Assembly: GCA_018389105.1 (NCBI GenBank)
Contig: JACATO010001715.1
Coordinates: 1 to 64,000, forward strand
Direction of reading: 5' to 3'
Origin: Nautilus pompilius
Lineage: Eukaryota; Mollusca; Cephalopoda; Nautilida; Nautilidae
DNA: 64,000 bases
How positions within the stretch are numbered: the first letter of the stretch is position 1; each line of letters opens with the position of its first letter. The translations under genes and the position numbers were made by a program. The notes under the pieces were generated by a model. It was not told the origin of the DNA, ran no database searches, and saw only the letters and a program-made list of their open reading frames with translations. Positions 47,661 to 58,549 of this stretch are shown here, piece after piece.

Positions 47661-48114
47661 GGAAGATAAGATGACTTTTCGTTGAGTGAAGCTCTTGTGA
47701 TTCGTCCATCTTAAGGCAGAGAAGATCCGAAGAAGGACAATGATTGACAGGTCAGGGGCATTAATCAATGTTTTCAGACATCTGTCAGTCAACATCATGC
47801 TTCAGTTGCCATATTCGGAGCCGACCGCTTTTGGACACTCGAAGCACTGCCGAATCTTTTGTAGAGAGATCCTTATCTACTACATAATATCCTACAAGTT
47901 CGGAATTCTACTGTATCCAAGACTTCATAGCGTTATTCTTAATGCAATGTTAGTCACTATAAACTCTCGTCATCAGAAATATGTAACCGCTGAAAGACAG
48001 CTGCAAAATCTTTGCTCCAGATTTCAAAAAAAAGACTACGGGCCCTCTTTTTTATGTGTTCAGTTCTTTTTCTTCGGCCTCCTGCTGGAGATCTACAACC
48101 AGGAGTGAGTCTGG

Positions 48115-48345
48115 ACGATCCAGAAGTCAGATAGTCTTTACAGTATACTTGGGATAATCTTAGACCGAAGTTATCTCGATAGGGACGCCACTCCGACACC
48201 AGGGACCCTACTAGAACTATTCGTATTTAAACGTGGGAGGAAACCGGAGTACCCGGAGAAAATCTACGTGGTTCGGTACCGGAAGCGAACTCGGGCTCTC
48301 GATCATAGCAGTTCGAGTTCAGTGGACTAATCACTTGACCCTAGC
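48115..48345 (-). mobile_element. tRNA-derived SINE (minus strand)
   Basis: Minus-strand reading gives a tRNA-like head near 48345 (AAGTGATTAGTCCACTGAAC) and a B-box-like GAGCCCGAGTTCGC. The core CCACGTAGATTTTCTCCGGG, then TACTCCGGTTTCCTCC, follows at about 48235-48275. This is the best-preserved copy of the core in the window. Confidence 0.75.
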
Positions 48346-51300
48346 ATCATCATAACTGCTAAAGGGCCTTCCAAGGCTAAAGAAAAAGGTTTGTTTTTTT
48401 TAAAATTTTAAGTTTTTTATGGATATTTAGTTGATACAGTGCACATTAGTGAAGAGAGTATGGGGTCAGTGGTACCGTGTCTATCTGTATTGTCTCTTGC
48501 ATTTTTCTGACTATGGTATTTTAAATTATCATTTTTTGTCACCTATAACCTTCTTGTTTTTTATCCATGTCTTAAAATTTGGAACGCAGTGTACACATAG
48601 TTTGTGGAATGCAATGTCTTAGGGAAATTTTGTTGTTTGTGTATATATTAGTTTGTAAGTTTTTGGTAAATTTGTCGAATTTTGTTATCCTCAAAACTTT
48701 GATTTAAAAATGCCTAAAAATAAAACAGGTGAAAAAATGCCGGAATACCTTGACACCATATTTAAGCATACTCCGATTAAGGAGTTAATAATTCAAGAAA
48801 TAACTGTGTCAGGGATTTTGCGTATTTCAACGACCTTTAAAAAATTACTATTGGCAACCACAAATAAAAGGTTTATTATCACGTATTATTTTAACTTTTA
48901 TTCTCATTTGATTTGAAAGAAATGCCAATGTCTCCCCCCCTCAGAGGATCCCTTGAGTCAAGTCTAAAGCAGGATAAAGTGATTCATCATGGAAACGCAA
49001 CAGAAGAAAGGTCATCTTTACTTGTTCTTTGATGATTGACATAGAGAATCAGCAGACATTTAGAAGCGACGTTAAAGTGAAACTCAGAAGGATACGATTT
49101 CGACGATTCTATTTCCAGCCGGGTTTTATCCGAACGCCCCTAGAATCACGTAAATTCCAAGGAAGACGGTCTTGTAGTTCTCTAGTTCATAGTCAAACAG
49201 AGCGCACTTTTTTATTGCGCAACAATTCATGAAAAAGTGCACCAGGATACGAATAAACTAACAACGCGATTTATGCATCAAATCAGCTGCATTTTGTTTG
49301 TTTGTCGTAGCCAACAAAAAACCAGCCGTCAGATGGAGATTTGGTCTGGTAATTAGAAGAGTTATGCTAGCAGAAGTCTTTGTTTCATAATTTTTCGCGT
49401 CTAGCGGAGTGATATTTGTTTACTGCCTCAATTTATGGAAACAAACGAAAATAGCGTTGAAAAATGTTAATCCTAGTGGTTTGGGATGCGACAAAATATC
49501 CTGATACATACAGCAAAAAGTCATTTACCTTTTCTTCTCTTGTTAACTTAGTCATTTCTTGGCACATTTTAAGTTTAAAGTCAAAACTTAATTTTTTGTT
49601 TCAGACACTAAAAATAATGTTTGCTCAGCACACTATTTAAAGAATTTTCTTTTGGTTTCTCTATTTTTTGCTTTTGCTTAATGTAAACGTTCAACGTTGT
49701 CGTTTGCTTCTTTCAAATTCTCCATAGGCGCTTTTGCTTTTACTTACAGTATGATCAATGGACAAACTGAAGATGCCGAATTTCAACCGACGTGGTATGT
49801 ATCCGTAACTATTCAAAGCAGCTGCTAGTGTCTTCAGATTTTCTTTATAAACCTGAAAATGGTTGCACAAGTCACTGTCCAAGGGCAAGTAACTCGTATT
49901 TCTAGAAATGATTCTGTTGCCAAACGCTTTTATCTCATGTTTCCGAATAATGGAAGAATAAAAACGTAGAATCTTCATAATTTTGCTGCACTATCTCAAA
50001 ATTTCAAATAAATTATTGAAAATTAGTTAACATTTGTGACATTTTTAAAAATTTTATTTTTAAAAATGTGATAACCAACTTGAACATTCTGCATCTACTT
50101 GTTTACTATAAACAATAGAGTTTTTATGGTCAGGACAGGGGATAATATTCACGTACACACTAAAACTGGAGGCTCAGTCGTTGATTGTTAGCTGAGCAAG
50201 ATTTGAATTATGGTATTTGTAAGTATGCACGTGTGTATTATACGTAATTTTGTAAGTACATGTCTATGTAGATAGGTATGTATGTATTGTGTGCACATGT
50301 TGTCTCTGGGTTATATTTACGTGTATTTTTGTGTGCGGCCGTTCTCATTGTTGCTCGATTTCTTTAACAATTTCAACTTTAAATGTGTATTCAGGTATTC
50401 TAAACACCAAACACTATCAGGCTTGTCTAAATTTTTTAACGTTGAAAACTTTTTCACGGTTTAGTAATAATTGCATAATGATTTTATGAGATTAATCGCA
50501 TATTTTTTGGAAAAACCTCTCTCCAACAAGATCTGAATGCATTTTAATGTCTGTTTTTTTTTAGAAGCAAAATCAGTACACTTATTTAAATGTATTTTCT
50601 ACTGCTGTTTCTTGTGGTTCACGATTTCTTGTCGGTATTTTTTAACCTCCTATCATCGGCATTTCTTGATAATGTTTTCTGGACTTTCTCCGACCATTTT
50701 CAAGTCTCCCTGCCATGATCTATTTATGACGATAAAGTAGAATAAGTTAAAGATAAACAGAATCAAGACGAATACTTTTGAGCTTATCGGGTGAAACAGT
50801 TACCAGCTAATGTTGAGTCATTTCGTTTGCGGGTTCTTTGATTACTATTAGGTTACTTCCGGTTGGAGAAGTTCTGTCCGACAGTGCGCAGCCGTGGGTG
50901 ACATGAAAATAACTAAGCTAATTGTATGGTCAAGTTAAATGTCGGAATGGTGATTTTAAAGGGTCATTAAAATTAAATAAAGTGATTCCATTTATTTTGT
51001 TATGTTCACAAATAATTAGTGATAGTAGAAATCTGTATACAGTGTTCAGCCAAAATTATTGCAACAACGTATGTCTTAAAACTCAGTATTAAATGTTTTA
51101 TTGGGTATTCTAATGTGAAAATCTATTAACTAGAATAAAGCTTGAAACATCAGTATCTAATGTTCTCCTTAAAGTAGCAATATCTTGTGGACGGGCGACT
51201 TAACAGTAATCAAGCAGAAACTATAATAAACTGACACTTTTCAATATTTTTTTTAAAATTAAAGAATATGATCTTAACAAAAATTGCATAATGATAAATA

Positions 51301-51495
51301 ACAACAAAAATTGCTTGAGCATTGCCTTAAACGTGGTAGATTTATACTTCAACAAAAAACCCCTTAATTATTTCAGTGGTGCAATAGTCGTGGCCACTGT
51401 TCAGATAAATGGGGAAATAAGTTATAATTTTTATTTGCTAATATTCTATGCAAGTACCTCTTTAATAAAGATTTTTGCTTTTTGTTCGTTTTCAG

Positions 51496-51592
51496 TACTG
51501 GAACATCTCCGGACATCGCCTTCTTCTCTAATCCTTTGTACGAAGGAAGCAGTCGACAGCAACTTTTGGCGGACACCAGCACGAGATGTTAG
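51496..51592 (+). CDS. CUB-domain membrane protein, terminal exon with FxNPxY motif
   Basis: A 97-nt exon after a TTCGTTTTCAG acceptor. In phase 2 it completes Asn with the AA of exon 42806-42883, then reads TGTSPDIAFFSNPLYEGSSR, QQLLADTSTRC and a TAG stop. FSNPLY matches FxNPxY, the clathrin-adaptor/PTB-domain internalisation signal known from the LDL receptor family. This predicts an endocytic or adaptor-coupled receptor with a cytoplasmic tail of about 60 residues. The 97-nt length, exact phase and motif agree. A competing frame through the same region (VLEHLRTSPSSLILC...) has no such support. Confidence 0.65.
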
Positions 51593-51663
51593 TGGTACGG
51601 ACTCATACGAGTGAAAACAAAAAAAAAAAAACAAAAAAAAAACAAAACAACAAAAAAACCCTT

Positions 51664-51669
51664 AATAAA
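51664..51669 (+). terminator. Candidate polyadenylation signal of the CUB gene
   Basis: AATAAA 72 nt after the predicted stop codon, beyond an A-rich stretch (51609-51659). Further AATAAA copies occur at about 51833 and 51842, so the actual site is uncertain. Confidence 0.4.
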
Positions 51670-52769
51670 CAGGAAATAGAAATACGTCATATATAACAGC
51701 AGTTCGGATTGGTTAATTCTGGTAAAGCCTTCCTACGTCTAAGCTGTGTGACGCAATCGCAAAGCGTGGTTTCGGAGTTCATATTAAATTACCAGCCTTA
51801 ACATTAAAAAAAAACAAACAAAAAACAGAGCTAATAAACCTAATAAAACAAACGTGGACTAGTGTCAGCAAAGGAGCCACTGACAATCTGATTCCAAAGC
51901 GTTCTTTTACTCTCGTCCCGAAATTAGAAAGCGAAACATGCGAGAAAAGCCGTTGAGCTGTAAAGCGCCCGCTTGTTATCGGGATTCAGCCAAACAGTTT
52001 GAAGTTCGTTCCTTTCCTGTTCCACATATTTAGTTGTTTTATGACATACGACAGTTTCCTCGCAGCAAGGTGGTTGTTGTAACGCCAAACGAATACATTC
52101 TCATAAGACTGAATCCCGCTCACCTCCGTGTTCTGTATCCGTTTCGAAGTTTCAAGAAACAGAGCTCCATTAAAAAGGCATAGAATTAAATAGAATGTTT
52201 TTTTTTTTTATTACTCGCCTATAAATGGTGAGGACTGGCAGTTGGGCGATAGTTATTACGTTCTAATTTTGTTTGGGAGAAACACGATAGACAACTGAAT
52301 TGGCCATTAAGACGTTTAGATACACGAGACTAATCCTGATTGATGTTACCTCTGTAATAACAAACACCTCCCATTTATACTCGTGTTCCTTTTCCATTAT
52401 AGAGATGAATCATTTTTTTTAAATTGAAAGCACAGGAACCAGTACAATTTACACAAGAAAGCTTTTTTGATAAAGTCAGATTTTAATGTTCTTTTTATAC
52501 GCATAATGAAGACCGTATTTACGCAAATGATTTTGACGGTTATCTGCTTTATAGGAGTTTTAAGAAACAACAACTAGTAGATAAGCAGATTTTAACTGAT
52601 TTTTAATTTGCAGCAATGAATAATAGATGATTTAAAGTATTACATCTACTAGGTCCGAACTTTAGACGTTCGAGGGAAGACCTAAAGTAGATTTTTGAAA
52701 ATAATTAGAGGTTTTGAGCGTGTGGACACGGACGGATGTTCGTCTTGGCTGTTTGCAGTGACTATTAAT
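51670..52769. other. Intergenic, nothing recognised
   Basis: AT-rich with homopolymer runs. No gene or repeat family recognised. Confidence 0.45.
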
Positions 52770-52960
52770 ACTAGGGATCATAATTACAAGTTAGCTAAGA
52801 TTCTGGCGCGGTTAGATATCGGGAAATAGTTTTTTCGGTAATGGAATTGTGATGGGTGGAATAAATTACCCGTTAGCGTGGCTAGTAGTGGTAGTAATAG
52901 CAATTAATTTTCAAACTGTGTCGATGGTCACCCCTCTTCCTTGAGGAGAGGCTCTTGCAC
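52770..52960. repeat. Interspersed repeat S, copy 2
   Basis: CTAGGGATCATAATTACAAG, then GTTAGATATCGGGAAATAG and GTCGATGGTCACCCCTCTTC, align in order with 17290-17470. Divergence is high and no ends are defined. Confidence 0.5.
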
Positions 52961-54540
52961 AAGCCATTGAGACCAAAGAAACCAATCATACCTTATCTGT
53001 TTTCTAGTGACCGTTGCGAGTTATTTGGAATTGCGATTCTTATCCACTAGTGTTTCAGCACGGGGAAAAAAAAAAAAAAATTACAACCGACATCAGTGCA
53101 GGTGAGTCATTTTATAGGTCTCATAATTGTGAACCCTAGTGTATGAATGTGTTTCTGGCTACGCAATGCTTCCATAATGATGGTTTTGGTGTAAAATGTT
53201 TTTGTTTTTTTTTAGATGGAAGCATTGTGAAATTTTTATAATAAAACTTAAAAAAAAAAAAACATTACACGCTGTGCACCTGACTATTTTTTTTCTAATT
53301 TATTTTTTCGTAGTATTTAATTTTAGGAAAGATATCCATCATTGGCACGTGACACCTTGCAGTAGGCGTAGCAGGTTATATTTCTTCACACAAACACACA
53401 CAAAAAACCATCTGAGATTGTTTTCTTTTTTTAGACTTGATGCTAATCTGAATTGATAATATTGTATGAAGAAATTTCCAACGCAATTCCCCATAAAATT
53501 GCACACATTCTTAATAAAATTGAAATACCAAATCTTCTTTAATTACATTGCTTATTGTTTTCAATTTTTGAATTTCCTTTGCTCTAAAACACGCAACGGT
53601 TTGAAATTGAAAATTATATTTTGGCATCGTCGTCTCGTCCTGTATGCAGTGAGCGTGGTGCATGCAATAATAGCTGGTTAATCAAGTCAGAAATGGGATT
53701 TATTCGCCAGACCAACACCTAAAAGTACCTTAAAAGTAAAGACAACGGCGGTTTATGGTAATTCCTGACCACCGTTATACCGCATCCTTGTGAAAAAGAT
53801 GACTAATGTGTAGAAAATGAATAGCCTTCCTCTTTCAGAAGTAGCCCTCGAGAAATAATCAAAGTCGGTCAGGCGGATTTGTATTTTTTAATGGCATTAA
53901 TGACTTCGTTTAGATTCACTTGTTGCATGCCTATAAAAATACAACAAAACTTATATTGAAATACACCTGACGGGGGATAATCTAATTGAAGCTAAAATTA
54001 AGCACGTCTACTTTAATTATACTCCGAACCAATATAACTACTCTCGCAAACAGTTTACACCACTTTCCTTTCCCCGCGGATCCATCTTCTCTATCAATCT
54101 GCCCCCCCCCCTGGAATCTTGGGTCCTTTTAGGGAAAGGTTTCATATTTATCGCCGATAGAGGCGGTAGACATCCGCAACTTTATTCGCAGACTTTTCAC
54201 GGCTAAAACCCCCAGCTTTATTGTCGATAATTTAAAATTATTCTCGTGTTCATGCTTGCGATATTTAAAGGTAGAATCTGAAAAGAAGTACGTGCAGCAA
54301 AGCCATTACCCAGAATGCAAAGAAAAAAAGCCGATTCAATTCATTCGCGTGCATTCAGTGGAATTAATTTCCTACGGTGCAACTAAATACATCGTTCAAA
54401 TCGGAAGATCTCGGAGGTGCAACTTACGAATCTGAATTGTCTATCTTAAAATGTAAGGTAGGCAACTCGGAATATTAGGTTGCGCAGGAACAATTGTAAG
54501 AAAGGTAACTCATCTTTTCTTTCTGGTATCATTTGTTTTA
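52961..54540. other. Intergenic, nothing recognised
   Basis: AT-rich sequence with short low-complexity frames at 53196-53681. No domain or element identified. Confidence 0.45.
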
Positions 54541-54900
54541 CAAGGTGTTCCAAAATCTTGTCTACACTTTTTACTATAGCCTAATAAACAGGCATACTGC
54601 TAGAGAGAATTAATGTTTTGCTTTATGCATCAGATACCTCATCGTGATACACTGGAATAGGTGTTTTAAATGTCCACCATCGGCATCCACGCAGACGTTA
54701 TAACGGCAAATGTTTTCGTGGGAGCAGCTATCGCAGCATCAATAATTCTCTTTTAGAGTTCATGGATGGTAGATAGCTGGTTGTCTGGCGTACTCCCTGT
54801 CCTTCAACACACTTCACAGGAAAATATCCGGAGAGCGTGGCGGGAACTCAACTAGCCGCCGTCATCCCATGGACTGCCCAGTAAAGTGCCATCCAATATT
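54541..54900 (-). pseudogene. DDE transposase relic of mariner/IS630 type (minus strand)
   Basis: The minus strand carries a PRSPDI-like motif (about 54820-54840), the region preceding the last catalytic acidic residue in DDE_3-type transposases. LKxRIIDAAIAA-like sequence follows, and near the right-hand end of the plus strand is the terminus AAGGTGTTCCAAAATC (54542-54557), a typical end of such elements. Stops and frameshifts abound. The other terminus was not found. Confidence 0.5.
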
Positions 54901-57900
54901 CCCGTACATTTTTGCCACTGAAAACACATGACTTAAGAGGTGTCCTGCGTGGCGCGATAGCATCTGCAAGCTTCCAAATTAAACGTCTTAACTTCGAGAT
55001 AGAATGATTTTATATGGCAGTGTACGAGAGTGTATATTTTTAGATACCCTGTATACTTTATCTTGGTCTCCAACCGATTTTAAAAAAAAAAAACTGATAA
55101 CTAAACTCATTATTATTTTAATGTTTAGAGATTCCAAATGCTATGGTTCTCTACTATTTTGGTTTTTACTCCAGCAGTATCATTCAACCGCTTTTATTGA
55201 CTAAAGTGTAAATAAATGTATTAGAATTAGAGGCGGCGCAAGAAAACGTAAGACAGACAGTTGCATCCCTATTGAAGATTCTGGCCAGTTACTTAAAAGA
55301 GTTAAATATGACATTCTTGAAGTACTGTTCTTAGTAAACAAGCTTTATTTACTCCTTAACTAAAAACATTTGGGTAATAATTTATCTATATCACTCATTT
55401 ATAGGAAATTTCGTTAAGTTTAAACTTTCGATACTTTTTTAAATTGCAAGTGCAAAGTCGAAAAAACCACAAACAAATCCGTGCCTGTCACAGTTGTGCG
55501 GTGTCCTGTTCTACGTCATAACTGTGCAATAAACGTTCGAATGGACTCTTCTTCCACTCTTAATAGAATAAAAACGCAAGATGGCGCTCCCTGAGGTATG
55601 GAAATTATAATATCTAACTAATCATTTATTCTATGCAGTTCTGAAAATTGTGATTATTGTTTTAGGAGTTAAGCTGAATACTTAATAGTAGTGATATAGG
55701 TTAAAACTGTGGGGATTTTATTGTGCCTTCGCACTTATCCCGTCAAGAAGTACGCCCGTGCATTTACGGGAAGTTGGTATCGATCCTGACAGATTAATCC
55801 GGTCAATACACGTTTCCAGGGTTTCGTAGGCCGTATATTTACAGGATTACTTTGTTAGGATCGATACCAACTTCGATGAAACTTGCTTTTTTAAAAATAT
55901 TTTAATAATATACAAAATACTTTTCTTACAAAGGTTAAAGTAAGAACATAAATTCCTGGCCCCATCCGCCGTCTGCTCCACAGCGTGGAAATTTTGTGGA
56001 GAGCCTTTACCGTCGGTGCTGGTATCGAGACCAGTCAACAATGCCAAAGCTTCAGAAAACTTTCCAGAACTACAGTACTCGAGAAATTCTGATTTCGGAC
56101 ATTATCATCTGAACAGTCATCTTTGTTAGTTCTAGATATTTATGGAAAATTCGTTAAGCAGAACTAAGGTCGCATTCGCAGTAAAATCTCTCCGCACTTT
56201 TTCGTAAAAATCTAAGCATCTAAAAATCGACAGTCTTGTAATATATACACAAATGTATTAAACATTAATGGCGTCAAAGTTTCCGGTACATCATACTGTA
56301 AGATTACAGCACAAGTTCTTTACGGTATGGTGTATAATCTCAATGAAATTAATGACGTCATATTTAAATAGAATTTCTCAGTATTCGCCCACATTAGGGA
56401 TAAAAATCAAGTATAAGAGTTAAAATTAAAGAACATTGTCACTTCGGATATAATCGATTCGTTACACACTTGCCCACCCGCTCTAAAACAAATACCTAAT
56501 ATCAATTCAACAGTCAAGTAGGGATGTGTCCTTGAAGCCAATTATAAATACCGACCTAAAACCGGCACATCACAGCACCAAAATTCGAAATATCATTTGT
56601 GGCTTTTATACAAAATAAGACAGCTTTTCTTCAACACAGTGTTGGTGCAATGTTATTTATATACATTTTAAAACCATACATTTAAAATTCTAAATAAAAA
56701 TAATTATTAGTCTTTGTTTTCTATTTTATTTATGAATCTAAGCACAGTATACAATAGCAGTATAAATAAGTTTTATTTCATACAAAGATATTTTTATAGA
56801 ATGCTAAAGGCTTGACCTAAAATATCTGTTTGATTGCACAAAGGATAGAAACAGACTAAAGGTCGTGTTTTTAATATGCATTAATCAATAGAATGATTTA
56901 TTTCAGACTATAAGCAAAACATCAAAACCTTATTGTTAGGCTTATAAAAACCGTCTGCATCTACATCAAACTCCAGTGTTTTTCACATTACAACTTACTG
57001 CTGTCTAATTTGAACTTCACCTCTTTCAATGAAAATTCACAGCTATTTTTTTCAAAGTACTGAATAAATGTTTGCATAACTAAGTAAAATGTTAACATCA
57101 AATTTTGAGAGGAATGTATTAAAGGATATTGTAACGAAAATTAACTACGTATTAATTATACTAGTATGGTAACACTTAAACATGACAAATAATTTAATAG
57201 AAATATAAGTAGACACCACAAAAGTTGTATTTTGTACTTGTGGATTAGTTATTTGATTTTGAATTATTTTTAGGAGAAATGAAATTTAGAAAATAATTAA
57301 ATCTTTCTTAACCTTTAAACATTTTTTTTGGAAATCTTGAACAACCCCAAAGACTTAAAGTAGAAAAAATACATAACATTAAAAGTCTTTAAAATCTATT
57401 GGAAGAAATTAATTTTAACAATTTTAATATTATTTTGAAACTCAATTTTTAAAATCCTCTTGTTGAAAATAAAATCTAAGAAAGAAAAATCTTAAAAATA
57501 CAGGAGTATTAATAAATAATTGATGGCGAAAAATCTTGCTGGAGGCAAATAAAATATTTGTCATTTACTTCTAAGCAGTCACAGTCAGTTCTTAAGCCAA
57601 TTAAACTTATGTCAAAAAAATTTTTTTTAAAATTTTAAAATCTGCTAATGTTAAGTTAAAGAAAAAATAAAATCGTAAGTACGATAAGAAAAATAGAATA
57701 AATGGGAAAGTTATGAACACTATTCTTGAAGGTCACGTTTTTGGATTTAGAAATCGCGGCATCAGAATGTAAATCTAAAGAATTTGGTCTTTTTAGAGCG
57801 TCTAAAACCAGAAATAGAAAAGATCTTTTTTTGAGCCAAAATGGCATAATTTTATATTTATATTTACATTATACGCAAAACTTAAAGACAATGAAATGAA

Positions 57901-58549
57901 TCTAATGTGAGAGAAGTGAAAACATTTTCTACTGCAGGTATATGTGCACTTTCTGATAAGTTTAACTTTTAAATATCACTTTAATGACAGTTTAAGATGT
58001 AAAAAGCTTGATGTACAAACCAATAAAGACTATAAAGCTGCTTTCTGTGGAAATAGATAAATGTGATTCGCTTAAACTATCATCATATATAAAAATACCC
58101 AACTTTAAAAAAAAAAAAAACTGTTGCATTAAACATTCAAAATAAAGTTTAAAAATGTTTTTCTGGTCTATACTTATGAAACTGCATCCAGTTGGTAGTA
58201 CAAGTCACCTATATAGAGTAACAAAAAACTTGAATTAAATATGAAACGTATAACTTACCCTATTACATTAAACAAAATAAATCTTTGAAACCAACATCTC
58301 ATTTAATGTATACATGTTTTAAGAAGATAACAAAGTTATAAAACATATAATTTCAATTTTAAAAATGCGAGAAAATGTAGCTATTTTGCTCATTACGTAA
58401 GATCAAACTGGTTATACTCTAATTAAAAGTCTATAAAGTAATCAGAATGCAAATAACAAAGCACTAATCAAACGTTTGTGTACAGCATTGTATCCCAACT
58501 GTTTGCTAAATTATAAAGATGAAGCCTTATAAAAAATAGACGTGTGACC
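54901..58549. other. Intergenic, increasingly AT-rich
   Basis: It contains an imperfect inverted repeat at 55770-55874 and a possible 5-codon first exon at 55581 (see findings). From about 56100 the base composition becomes strongly AT-rich, and 56500-58400 may be decayed Polinton sequence, but no protein could be recognised there. Confidence 0.4.
55770..55874. repeat. Imperfect 31-bp inverted repeat
   Basis: GAAGTTGGTATCGATCCTGA at 55770 pairs with 55844-55874 (reverse complement GAAGTTGGTATCGATCCTAA), with about five mismatches in 31 and a 43-bp loop. Possibly a tiny MITE. Confidence 0.6.

Larger units (their letters stand above)
42884..51495 (+). other. Intron of the CUB gene
   Basis: About 8.6 kb. 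It contains a GC-rich island (46430-46725), an AAT array (46818-46897), MITE D copy 2 (47550-47660) and a minus-strand SINE (48115-48345). A lone Tc1-like terminus (TA followed by CAGTGTTCAGCCAAAATTAT) starts at about 51045 without a partner. Extra exons of the CUB gene in phase 2/2 could be hidden here but none is convincing. Elsewhere nothing was recognised. Confidence 0.5.

Noticed and set aside
15785-48345. tRNA genes at the SINE heads
   Set aside because: The A- and B-box-like motifs do not fold into complete cloverleaves by eye and are attached to SINE bodies repeated elsewhere.
51041-51100. Complete Tc1 element starting at TA-CAGTGTTCAGCC
   Set aside because: Only one terminus is visible; no inverted partner or transposase was found downstream.
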